NCBI GenBank assembly: GCA_026018925.1
Contig: JAKSZU010000167.1
Coordinates: 124,001 to 188,000, forward strand
DNA length: 64,000 nt
Direction: 5' to 3'
From: Tupaia tana
Taxonomy: Eukaryota > Chordata > Mammalia > Scandentia > Tupaiidae
Position numbers and translations under genes: made by a program
Shown here: piece by piece, positions 1-10,991 of the stretch
Position numbering within the stretch: the stretch's first letter is position 1
How the letters are laid out: each line of letters opens with the position of its first letter
Notes under the pieces: model-generated
The model's input: only the letters and a program-made list of their open reading frames with translations
What the model was told of the DNA's origin: nothing
Database searches by the model: none

Positions 1-3000
1 CTTCTATCTCTGTCTCTGTGTCTCTGAGTTCTCTGTCTCTCTCTGCTCCTGTCTCCTCATTTTTTTTTCGGTAATTTTTCCTTTTTACGTTTTTTTAAAG
101 GTAACGTTTCTCTCTGACACTGAGCTCCATCTTTTGTTTTGTTAATGATCCCTTCTGCTCCTTTCTCCCAGGCAGGAGAGGTGAACCATTCTCTGGGAAG
201 ATTCCACATGGAGACTGGGAACTAGATATTTCAAGGCAAAGGAGAAATGAAGATTTTCTACTCATAATTCAGCCTCCAGCAAGCAAAGCTAGTGTGGTAG
301 GGAGCCCCTCTGGCCTTCTATCTCTGTCTCTGTGTCTCTGAGGTCTCTGTTTCTCTCTGCTCCTTTCTCCTCATTTTTTTTTCGGTAATTTTTCCTTTAT
401 ACGTTTTTTTAAAGGTAAAGTTTCTCTCTGGCTCTCAGCTCCATCTTTTGTTTTGTTAATGATCGCTTCTGCTCCTTTCTCCCAGGCAGGAGAGGTGAGC
501 CATTCTCTGGGAAGATTCCACATGGAGACTGGGAACTAGATATTTCAAGGTAAAAGAGAAATGAAGATTTTCTACTCATAATTCAGCCTCCAGCAAGCAA
601 AGCTAGTGTTGTGGGGAGCCCCTCTGGCCTTCTATCACTGTCTCTGTGTCTCTGAGTTCTCTGTCTCTCTCTGCTCCTGTCTCCTCATTTTTTTTTTCGG
701 TAATTTTTCCTTTTTACGTTTTTTTAAAGGTAACGTTTCTCTCTGACACTGAGCTCCATCTTTTGTTTTGTTAATGATCCCTTCTGCTCCTTTCTCCCAG
801 GCAGGAGAGGTGAGCCATTCTCTGGGAAGATTCCACATGGAGACTGGGAACTAGATATTTCAAGGCAAAGGAGAAATGAAGATTTTCTACTCATAATTCA
901 GCCTCCAGCAAGCAAAGCTAGTGTGGTAGGGAGCCCCTCTGGCCTTCTATCTCTGTCTCTGTGTCTCTGAGGTCTCTGTCTCTCTCTGCTCCTGTCTCCT
1001 CATTTTTTTTTCGGTAATTTTTCCTTTATACGTTTTTTTAAAGGTAAAGTTTCTCTCTGGCTCTCAGCTCCACCTTTTGTTTTGTTAATGATCGCTTCTG
1101 CTCCTTTCTCCCAGGCAGGAGAGGTGAGCCATTCTCTGGGAAGATTCCACATGGAGACTGGGAACTAGATATTTCAAGGCAAAGGAGAAATGAAGATTTT
1201 CTACTCATAATTCAGCCTCCAGCAAGCAAAGCTAGTGTGGTAGGGAGCCCCTCTGGCCTTCTATCTCTGTCTCTGTGTCTCTGAGGTCTCTTTCTCTCTC
1301 TGCTCCTGTCTCCTCATTTTTTTTTCTGTAATTTTTCCTTTTTCCGTTTTTTTAAAGGTAAACTTTCTCTCTGGCTCTCAGCTCCATCTTTTGTTTTGTT
1401 GATGATCCCTTCTGCTCCTTTCTCCCAGGCAGGAGAGGTGAGCCATTCTCTGGGAAGATTCCACATGGAGACTGGGAACTAGATATTTCAAGGCAAAGGA
1501 GAAATGAAGATTTTCTACTCATAATTCAGCCTCCAGCAAGCAAAGCTAGTGTGGTAGGGAGCCCCTCTGGCCTTCTATCTATGTCTCTGTGTTTCTGAGG
1601 TCTCTGTCTCTCTCTGCTCCTGTCTCCTCATTTTTTTTTCGGTAATTTTTTCTTTTTAGGTTTTTTTAAAGGTAAAGTTTCTCTCTGGCTCTCAGCTCCA
1701 CCTTTTGTTTTGTTAATGATCCCTTCTGCTCCTTTCTCCCAGGCAGGAGAGGTGAGCCATTCTCTAGGAAGATTCCACATGGAGACCGGGAACTAGATAT
1801 TTCAAGGCAAAGGAGAAATGAAGATTTTCTAATCATAATTCAGCCTCCAGCAAGCAAAGCTAGTGTGGTAGGGAGCCCCTCTGGCCTTCTATCTATGTCT
1901 CTGTGTCTCTGAGGTCTCTGTCTCTCTCTGCTCCTGTCTCCTCATTTTTTTTTCGGTAATTTTTCATTTTTACGTTTTTTTAAAGGTAAACTTTCTCTCT
2001 GGCTCTCAGCTCCATCTTTTGTTTTGTTGATGATCCCTACTGCTCCTTTCTCCCAGGCAGGAGAGGTGAGCCATTCTCTGGGAAGATTCCACATGGAGAC
2101 TGGGAACTAGATATTTCAAGGCAAATGAGAAATGAAGATTTTCTACCCATTATTCAGCCTCCAGCAAGCAAAGCTAGTGTGGTAGGGAGCCCCTCTGGCC
2201 TTCTATCTCTGTCTCTGTGTCTCTGAGGTCTCTGTCTCTCTCTGCTCCTGTCTCCTCATTTTTTTTTCGGTAATTTTTCCTTTTTACGTTTTTTTAAAGG
2301 TAAAGTTTCTCTCTGGCTCTCAGCTCCACCTTTTGTTTTGTTAATGATCCCTTCTTCTCCTTTCTCCCAGGCAGGAGAGGTGAGCCATTCTCTGGGAAGA
2401 TTCCACATGGAGACTGGGAACAAGATATTTCAAGGCAAAGGAGAAATGAAGATTTTCTACTCATAATTCAGCCTCCAGCATGCAAAGCTAGTGTGGTAGG
2501 GAGCCCCTCTGGCCTTCTATCTCTGTCTCTGTGTCTCTGAGGTCTCTGTCTCTCTCTGCTCCTGTCTCCTCATTTTTTTTTTTGGTAATTTTTCCTTTTT
2601 ACGTTTTTTTAAAGTTAAAGTTTCTCTCTGGCTCTCAGCTCCGTCTTTTGTTTTGTTAATGATCGCTTCTGCTCCTTTCTCCCAGGAAGGAGAGGTGAGC
2701 CATTCTCTGGGAAGATTCCACATGGAGACTGGGAACTAGATATTTCAAGGCAAAGGAGAAATGAAGATTTTCTACTCATAATTCAGCCTCCAGCAAGCAA
2801 AGCTAGTGTGGCAGGGAGCCCCTCTGGCCTTCTATCACTGTCTCTGTGTCTCTGAGGTCTCTGTCTCTCTCTGCTCCTGTCTCCTCATTTTTTTTTTCGG
2901 TAATTTTTCCTTTTTACGTTTTTTTAAAGGTAAAGTTTCTCTCTGACTCTCAGCTCCATCTTTTGTTTTGTTAATGATCCCTTATTCTCCTTTCTCCCAG

Positions 3001-3143
3001 GCAGGAGAGGTGAGCCATTCTCTGGGAAGATTCCACATGGAGACTGGGAACTAGATATTTCAAGGTAAAAGAGAAATGAAGATTTTCTACTCATAATTCA
3101 GCCTCCAGCAAGCAAAGCTAGTGTTGTGGGGAGCCCCTCTGGC
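1..3143 (+). repeat. Mosaic segment, monomers 1-10
   Basis: Ten monomers with no clean local HOR. Monomers 1 and 3 carry gagttctctg with gacactgag (type A). Monomers 2 and 4 carry tttatacg with gatcgc (type B). Monomer 5 has ctgtaat, aaacttt and gttgatg (type C). Monomer 7 has tttcattttt and ccctactgc (type E). Monomers 8-10 have catgcaaag (F), ctccgtc with ccaggaagg (G), and gactctcag with caaggtaaaag (H). The run E-F-G-H is the run E-O-F-G-H of the alpha 16-mer without monomer O. Monomers 3-5 (629-1571) reappear at 8478-9420. Confidence 0.8.
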
Positions 3144-5341
3144 CTTCTATCTCTGTCTCTGTGTCTCTGAGTTCTCTGTCTCTCTCTGCTCCTGTCTCCT
3201 CATTTTTTTTTTTCGGTAATTTTTCCTTTTTACGTTTTTTTAAAGGTAAAGTTTCTCTCTGACACTGAGCTCCATCTTTTGTTTTGTTAATGATCCCTTC
3301 TGCTCCTTTCTCCCAGGCAGGAGAGGTGAACCATTCTCTGGGAAGATTCCACATGGAGACTGGGAACTAGATATTTCAAGGCAAAGGAGAAATGAAGATT
3401 TTCTACTCATAATTCAGCCTCCAGCAAGCAAAGCTAGTGTGGTAGGGAGCCCCTCTGGCCTTCTATCTCTGTCTCTGTGTCTCTGAGGTCTCTGTCTCTC
3501 TCTGCTCCTGTCTCCTCATTTTTTTTTCGGTAATTTTTCCTTTATACGTTTTTTTAAAGGTAAAGTTTCTCTCTGGCTCTCAGCTCCATCTTTTGTTTTG
3601 TTAATGATCGCTTCTGCTCCTTTCTCCCAGGCAGGAGAGGTGAGCCATTCTCTGGGAAGATTCCACATGGAGACTGGGAACTAGATATTTCAAGGCAAAG
3701 GAGAAATGAAGATTTTCTACTCATAATTCAGCCTCCAGCAAGCAAAGCTAGTGTGGTAGGGAGCCCCTCTGGCCTTCTATCTCTGTCTCTGTGTCTCTGA
3801 GGTCTCTGTCTCTCTCTGCTCCTGTCTCCTCATTTTTTTTTCGGTAATTTTTCATTTTTACGTTTTTTTAAAGGTAAACTTTCTCTCTGGCTCTCAGCTC
3901 CATCTTTTATTTTGTTGATGATCCCTTCTGCTCCTTTCTCCCAGGCAAGAGAGGTGAGACATTCTCTGGGAAGATTCCACATGGAGACTGGGAACTAGAT
4001 ATTTCAAGGCAAAGGAGAAATGAAGATTTTCTACTCATTATTCAGCCTCCAGCAAGCAAAGCTAGTGTGGTAGGGAGCCCCTCTGGCCTTCTATCTCTGT
4101 CTCTGTGTCTCTGAGGTCTCTGTCTCTCTCTGCTCCTGTCTCCTCATTTTTTTTTCGGTAATTTTTCCTTTTTACGTTTTTTAAAAGGTAAAGTTTCTCT
4201 CTGGCTCTCAGCTCCATCTTTTGTTTTGTTAATGATCACTTCTGCTATTTTCTCCCAGGCAGGAGAGGTGAGCCATTCTCTGGGAAGATTCCACATGGAG
4301 ACTGGGAACTAGATATTTCAAGGCAAAGGACACATGAAGATTTTCTACTAATAATTCAGCCTCCAGAAAGCAAAGCTAGTGTGGTAGGGAGCCCCTCTGG
4401 CATTCTATCTCTGTCTCTGTGTCTCTGAGGTCTCTGTCTCTCTCTGCTCCTGTCTCCTCATTTTTTTTCAGTAATTTTTCCTTTTTACGTTTTTTTAAAG
4501 GTATAGTTTCTCTCGGGCTCTCAGCTCCATCTTTTGTTTTGTTAATGATCCCTTCTGCTCCTTTCTCTCAGGCAGGAGAGGTGAGCCATGCTCTGGGAAG
4601 ATTCCACATGGAGACTGGGAACTAGATATTTCAAGGCAAAGGAGAAATGAAGATTTTCTACTCATAATTCAGACTCCAGCATGCAAAGCTAGTGTGGTAG
4701 GGAGCCCCTCTGGGCTTCTATTGCTGTCTCTGTGTCTCTGAGGTCTCTGTCTCTCTCTGCTCCTGTCTCCTCATTTTTTTTTCGGTAATTTTTCTTTTTA
4801 CGTTTTTTTAAAGGTAAAGTTTCTCTCTTTCTCTCAGCTCCATCTTTTGTTTTCTTAATGATCGCTTCTGCTCCTTTCTCCCATGCAGGAGAGGTGAGCC
4901 ATTCTCTGGGAAGATTCCACATGGAGACTGGGAACTAGATATTTCAAGGCAAAGGAGAAATGAAGATTTTCTACTCATAATTCAGCCTCCAGCAAGCAAA
5001 GCTTGTGTGGTAGGGAGCCCCTCTGTCCTTCTATCTCTGTCTCTGTGTCTCTGAGGTCTCTGTCTCTCTCTGCTCCTGTCTCCTCATTTTTTTTTCGGTA
5101 ATTTTTCCTTTTTACGTTTTTTTAAAGGTAAAGATTCTCTCTGGCTCTCAGCTCAATCTTTTGTTTTGTTAATGATCCTTTCTGCTCCTTTCTCCCAGGC
5201 AGGAGAGGTGAGCCATTCTCTGGGAAGATTCCACATGGAGACTGGGAACTAGATATTTCAAGGTAAAAGAGAAATGAAGATTTTCTACTCATAATTCAGC
5301 CTCCAGCAAGCAAAGCTAGTGTTGTGGGGAGCCCCTCTGGC
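3144..5341 (+). repeat. 7-mer HOR, copy 1 (2198 bp)
   Basis: Seven monomers, in order: A (gagttctctg, gacactgag, gtgaacc), B (tttatacg, gatcgc), E2 (tttcattttt, ttttattttgttg, gagacatt), I (ttttttaaaagg, tgctattttc, aaaggacacatg), J (tctctcgggc, gccatgctctgg, cagactccag), L (tattgctg, cttaatgatcgc, cccatgcagg) and a hybrid seventh monomer (gctcaatc and gatccttt in its first part, caaggtaaaag and gttgtgg at its end). The same order follows immediately in copy 2. Few differences separate the copies, for example gatcac versus gatccc near 4228 and ggtata versus ggtaaa near 4501. Confidence 0.9.
5028..5341 (+). repeat. Chimeric monomer, M-type start with H-type end
   Basis: The first part has the M-type marks (aaagattctc, gctcaatc, gatccttt), as at 7224, 12028 and 17055. 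The end has the H-type marks (caaggtaaaag and gttgtgg), as at 3061-3130 and 9654-9720. The M mark gagagctgag is absent and gagaggtgag is present, so the switch lies between about 5176 and 5262. The next monomer is type A, which also follows H elsewhere (2829-3144, 9421 onward). A crossover between an M and an H monomer would produce the 7-mer period seen here. Confidence 0.75.
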
Positions 5342-7537
5342 CTTCTATCTCTGTCTCTGTGTCTCTGAGTTCTCTGTCTCTCTCTGCTCCTGTCTCCTCA
5401 TTTTTTTTTTTCGGTAATTTTTCCTTTTTACGTTTTTTTAAAGGTAAAGTTTCTCTCTGACACTGAGCTCCATCTTTTGTTTTGTTAATGATCCCTTCTG
5501 CTCCTTTCTCCCAGGCAGGAGAGGTGAACCATTCTCTGGGAAGATTCCACATGGAGACTGGGAACTAGATATTTCAAGGCAAAGGAGAAATGAAGATTTT
5601 CTACTCATAATTCAGCCTCCAGCAAGCAAAGCTAGTGTGGTAGGGAGCCCCTCTGGCCTTCTATCTCTGTCTCTGTGTCTCTGAGGTCTCTGTCTCTCTC
5701 TGCTCCTGTCTCCTCATTTTTTTTTCGGTAATTTTTCCTTTATACGTTTTTTTAAAGGTAAAGTTTCTCTCTGGCTCTCAGCTCCATCTTTTGTTTTGTT
5801 AATGATCGCTTCTGCTCCTTTCTCCCAGGCAGGAGAGGTGAGCCATTCTCTGGGAAGATTCCACATGGAGACTGGGAACTAGATATTTCAAGGCAAAGGA
5901 GAAATGAAGATTTTCTACTCATAATTCAGCCTCCAGCAAGCAAAGCTAGTGTGGTAGGGAGCCCCTCTGGCCTTCTATCTCTGTCTCTGTGTCTCTGAGG
6001 TCTCTGTCTCTCTCTGCTCCTGTCTCCTCATTTTTTTTTCGGTAATTTTTCATTTTTACGTTTTTTTAAAGGTAAACTTTCTCTCTGGCTCTCAGCTCCA
6101 TCTTTTATTTTGTTGATGATCCCTTCTGCTCCTTTCTCCCAGGCAGGAGAGGTGAGACATTCTCTGGGAAGATTCCACATGGAGACTGGGAACTAGATAT
6201 TTCAAGGCAAAGGAGAAATGAAGATTTTCTACTCATTATTCAGCCTCCAGCAAGCAAAGCTAGTGTGGTAGGGAGCCCCTCTGGCCTTCTATCTCTGTCT
6301 CTGTGTCTCTGAGGTCTCTGTCTCTCTCTGCTCCTGTCTCCTCATTTTTTTTTCGGTAATTTTTCCTTTTTACGTTTTTTAAAAGGTAAAGTTTCTCTCT
6401 GGCTCTCAGCTCCATCTTTTGTTTTGTTAATGATCCCTTCTGCTATTTTCTCCCAGGCAGGAGAGGTGAGCCATTCTCTGGGAAGATTCCACATGGAGAC
6501 TGGGAACTAGATATTTCAAGGCAAAGGACACATGAAGATTTTCTACTAATAATTCAGCCTCCAGAAAGCAAAGCTAGTGTGGTAGGGAGCCCCTCTGGCA
6601 TTCTATCTCTGTCTCTGTGTCTCTGAGGTCTCTGTCTCTCTCTGCTCCTGTCTCCTCATTTTTTTTCAGTAATTTTTCCTTTTTACGTTTTTTTAAAGGT
6701 AAAGTTTCTCTCGGGCTCTCAGCTCCATCTTTTGTTTTGTTAATGATCCCTTCTGCTCCTTTCTCTCAGGCAGGAGAGGTGAGCCATGCTCTGGGAAGAT
6801 TCCACATGGAGACTGGGAACTAGATATTTCAAGGCAAAGGAGAAATGAAGATTTTCTACTCATAATTCAGACTCCAGCATGCAAAGCTAGTGTGGTAGGG
6901 AGCCCCTCTGGCCTTCTATTGCTGTCTCTGTGTCTCTGAGGTCTCTGTCTCTCTCTGCTCCTGTCTCCTCATTTTTTTTTCGGAAATTTTTCTTTTTACG
7001 TTTTTTTAAAGGAAAAGTTTCTCTCTTTCTCTCAGCTCCATCCTTTGTTTTCTTAATGATCGCTTCTGCTCCTTTCTCCCATGCAGGAGAGGTGAGCCAT
7101 TCTCTGGGAAGATTCCACATGGAGACTGGGAACTAGATATTTCAAGGCAAAGGAGAAATGAAGATTTTCTACTCATAATTCAGCCTCCAGCAAGCAAAGC
7201 TTGTGTGGTAGGGAGCCCCTCTGTCCTTCTATCTTTGTCTCTGTGTCTCTGAGGTCTCTGTCTCTCTGCTCCTGTCTCCTCATTTTTTTTTCGGTAATTT
7301 TTCCTTTTTACGTTTTTTTAAAGGTAAAGATTCTCTCTGGCTCTCAGCTCAATCTTTTGTTTTGTTAATGATCCTTTCTGCTCCTTTCTCCCAGGCAGGA
7401 GAGCTGAGCCATTCTCTGGGAAGATTCCACATGGAGACTGGGAACTAGATATTTCAAGGCAAAGGAGAAATGAAGATTTTCTACTCATAATTCAGCCTCC
7501 AGCAAGCAAAGCTAGTGTGGTAGGGAGCCCCTCTGGC
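5342..7537 (+). repeat. 7-mer HOR, copy 2 (2196 bp)
   Basis: The second copy of the A-B-E2-I-J-L-M heptamer, offset by 2198 bp from copy 1. Its last monomer (7224-7537 region) is a complete M type with gagagctgag and a normal caaggcaaagg end. It has lost one CT step near 7266, which makes the copy 2 bp shorter. The L monomer here has private changes (cggaaattttt near 6982 and ggaaaag near 7012). Copy 2 leads into an N monomer (7538), the order used in the later 16-mers, so this is where the heptamer joins the larger HOR. Confidence 0.9.
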
Positions 7538-10500
7538 CTTCTATCTCTGTCTCTGTGTCTCTGAGGTCTCTGTCTCTCTCTGCTCCTGTCTCCTCATTTT
7601 TTTTCAGTAATTTTTCTTTTTTAGGTTTTTTTAAAGGTAAAGTTTCTCTCTGCCTCTCAGCTCCATCTTTTGTTTTGTTGATGATCCCTTCTGCTCCTTT
7701 CTCTCAGGCAGGAGAGGTGAGCCATTCTCTGGGAAGATTCCACATGGAGACTGGGAACTATATATTTCAAGGCAAAGGAGAAATGAAGATTTTCTACTCA
7801 TAATTCAGCCTCCAGCAAGCAAAGCTAGTGTGGTAGGGAGCCCCTCTGGCCTTCTATCTCTGTCTCTGTGTCTCTGAGGTCTCTGTCTCTCTCTGCTCCT
7901 GTCTCCTCATTTTTTTTTCGGTAATTTTTCATTTTTACGTTTTTTTAAAGGTAAACTTTCTCTCTGGCTCTCAGCTCCATCTTTTGTTTTGTTGATGATC
8001 CCTTCTGCTCCTTTCTCCCAGGCAGGAGAGGTGAGCCATTCTCTGGGAAGATTCCACATGGAGACTGGGAACTAGATATTTCAAGGCAAAGGAGAAATGA
8101 AGATTTTCTACCCATTATTCAGCCTCCAGCAAGCAAAGCTAGTGTGGTAGGGAGCCCCTCTGGCCTTCTATCTCTGTCTCTGTGTCTCTGAGGTCTCTGT
8201 CTCTCTCTGCTCCTGGCTCCTCATTTTTTTTTCGGTAATTTTTCCTTTTCACGTTTTTTAAAGGTAAAGTTTCTCTCTGGCTCTCAGCTCCATCTTTTGT
8301 TTTGTGAATGATCCCTTCTGCTCCTTTCTCCCAGGCAGGAGAGGTGAGCCATTCTCTGGGAAGATTCCACATGGAGACTGGGAACTAGATATTTCAAGGG
8401 AAAGGAGAAATGAAGATTTTCTACTCATAATTCAGCCTCCAGCAAGCAAAGCTAGTGTTGTGGGGAGCCCCTCTGGCCTTCTATCACTGTCTCTGTGTCT
8501 CTGAGTTCTCTGTCTCTCTCTGCTCCTGTCTCCTCATTTTTTTTTTCGGTAATTTTTCCTTTTTACGTTTTTTTAAAGGTAACGTTTCTCTCTGACACTG
8601 AGCTCCATCTTTTGTTTTGTTAATGATCCCTTCTGCTCCTTTCTCCCAGGCAGGAGAGGTGAGCCATTCTCTGGGAAGATTCCACATGGAGACTGGGAAC
8701 TAGATATTTCAAGGCAAAGGAGAAATGAAGATTTTCTACTCATAATTCAGCCTCCAGCAAGCAAAGCTAGTGTGGTAGGGAGCCCCTCTGGCCTTCTATC
8801 TCTGTCTCTGTGTCTCTGAGGTCTCTGTCTCTCTCTGCTCCTGTCTCCTCATTTTTTTTTCGGTAATTTTTCCTTTATACGTTTTTTTAAAGGTAAAGTT
8901 TCTCTCTGGCTCTCAGCTCCACCTTTTGTTTTGTTAATGATCGCTTCTGCTCCTTTCTCCCAGGCAGGAGAGGTGAGCCATTCTCTGGGAAGATTCCACA
9001 TGGAGACTGGGAACTAGATATTTCAAGGCAAAGGAGAAATGAAGATTTTCTACTCATAATTCAGCCTCCAGCAAGCAAAGCTAGTGTGGTAGGGAGCCCC
9101 TCTGGCCTTCTATCTCTGTCTCTGTGTCTCTGAGGTCTCTTTCTCTCTCTGCTCCTGTCTCCTCATTTTTTTTTCTGTAATTTTTCCTTTTTACGTTTTT
9201 TTAAAGGTAAACTTTCTCTCTGGCTCTCAGCTCCATCTTTTGTTTTGTTGATGATCCCTTCTGCTCCTTTCTCCCAGGCAGGAGAGGTGAGCCATTCTCT
9301 GGGAAGATTCCACATGGAGACTGGGAACTAGATATTTCAAGGCAAAGGAGAAATGAAGATTTTCTACTCATAATTCAGCCTCCAGCAAGCAAAGCTAGTG
9401 TGGCAGGGAGCCCCTCTGGCCTTCTATCACTGTCTCTGTGTCTCTGAGGTCTCTGTCTCTCTCTGCTCCTGTCTCCTCATTTTTTTTTTCGGTAATTTTT
9501 CCTTTTTACGTTTTTTTAAAGGTAAAGTTTCTCTCTGACTCTCAGCTCCATCTTTTGTTTTGTTAATGATCCCTTCTTCTCCTTTCTCCCAGGCAGGAGA
9601 GGTGAGCCATTCTCTGGGAAGATTCCACATGGAGACTGGGAACTAGATATTTCAAGGTAAAAGAGAAATGAAGATTTTCTACTCATAATTCAGCCTCCAG
9701 CAAGCAAAGCTAGTGTTGTGGGGAGCCCCTCTGGCCTTCTATCTCTGTCTCTGTGTCTCTGAGTTCTCTGTCTCTCTCTGCTCCTGTCTCCTCATTTTTT
9801 TTTCGGTAATTTTTCCTTTTTACGTTTTTTTAAAGGTAAAGTTTCTCTCTGACACTGAGCTCCATCTTTTGTTTTGTTAATGATCCCTTCTGCTCCTTTC
9901 TCCCAGGCAGGAGAGGTGAACCATTCTCTGGGAAGATTCCACATGGAGACTGGGAACTAGATATTTCAAGGCAAAGGAGAAATGAAGATTTTCTACTCAT
10001 AATTCAGCCTCCAGCAAGCAAAGCTAGTGTGGTAGGGAGCCCCTCTGGCCTTCTATCTCTGTCTCTGTGTCTCTGAGGTCTCTGTCTCTCTCTGCTCCTG
10101 TCTCCTCATTTTTTTTTCGGTAATTTGTCCTTTATACGTTTTTTTAAAGGTAAAGTTTCTCTCTGGCTCTCAGCTCCATCTTTTGTTTTGTTAATGATCG
10201 CTTCTGCTCCTTTCTCCCAGGCAGGAGAGGTGAGCCATTCTCTGGGAAGATTCCACATGGAGACTGGGAACTAGATATTTCAAGGCAAAGGAGAAATGAA
10301 GATTTTCTACTCATAATTCAGCCTCCAGCAAGCAAAGCTAGTGTGGTAGGGAGCCCCTCTGGCCTTCTATCTCTGTCTCTGTGTCTCTGAGGTCTCTGTC
10401 TCTCTCTGCTCCTGTCTCCTCATTTTTTTTTCGGTAATTTTTCATTTTTACGTTTTTTTAAAGGTAAACTTTCTCTCTGGCTCTCAGCTCCATCTTTTAT

Positions 10501-10991
10501 TTTGTTGATGATCCCTTCTGCTCCTTTCTCCCAGGCAGGAGAGGTGAGACATTCTCTGGGAAGATTCCACATGGAGACTGGGAACTAGATATTTCAAGGC
10601 AAAGGAGAAATGAAGATTTTCTACTCATTATTCAGCCTCCAGCAAGCAAAGCTAGTGTGGTAGGGAGCCCCTCTGGCCTTCTATCACTTTCTCTGTGTCT
10701 CTGAGGTCTCTGTCTCTCTCTGCTCCTGTCTCCTCATTTTTTTTTCGGTAATTTTTCCTTTTCACGTTTTTTTAAAGGTAAAGTTTCTCTCTGGCTCTCA
10801 GCTCCACCTTTTATTTTGTTAATGATCCCTTCTTCTCCTTTCTCCCAGGCAGGAGAGGTGAGTCATTCTCTGGGAAGATTCCACATGGAGACTGGGAACT
10901 AGATATTTCAAGGCAAAGGAGAAATGAAGATTTTCTACTCATAATTCAGCCTCCAGCAAGCAAAGCTAGTGTGGTAGGGAGCCCCTCTGGC
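7538..10991 (+). repeat. Mosaic segment, monomers 25-35
   Basis: Eleven monomers linking the 7-mer to the 32-mer. The order is N (7538; T8 then cagtaat, ctgcctctcag), E, O (cttttcacg), then A-B-C (8478-9420, repeating 629-1571 almost exactly), then H-A-B-E2 (9421-10677, repeating 2829-4087), then P (10678; tatcacttt, cttttcacg, gtgagtcatt). The segment is built from blocks present elsewhere in the window, so it looks like a product of several unequal exchanges and not a separate family. Confidence 0.8.
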
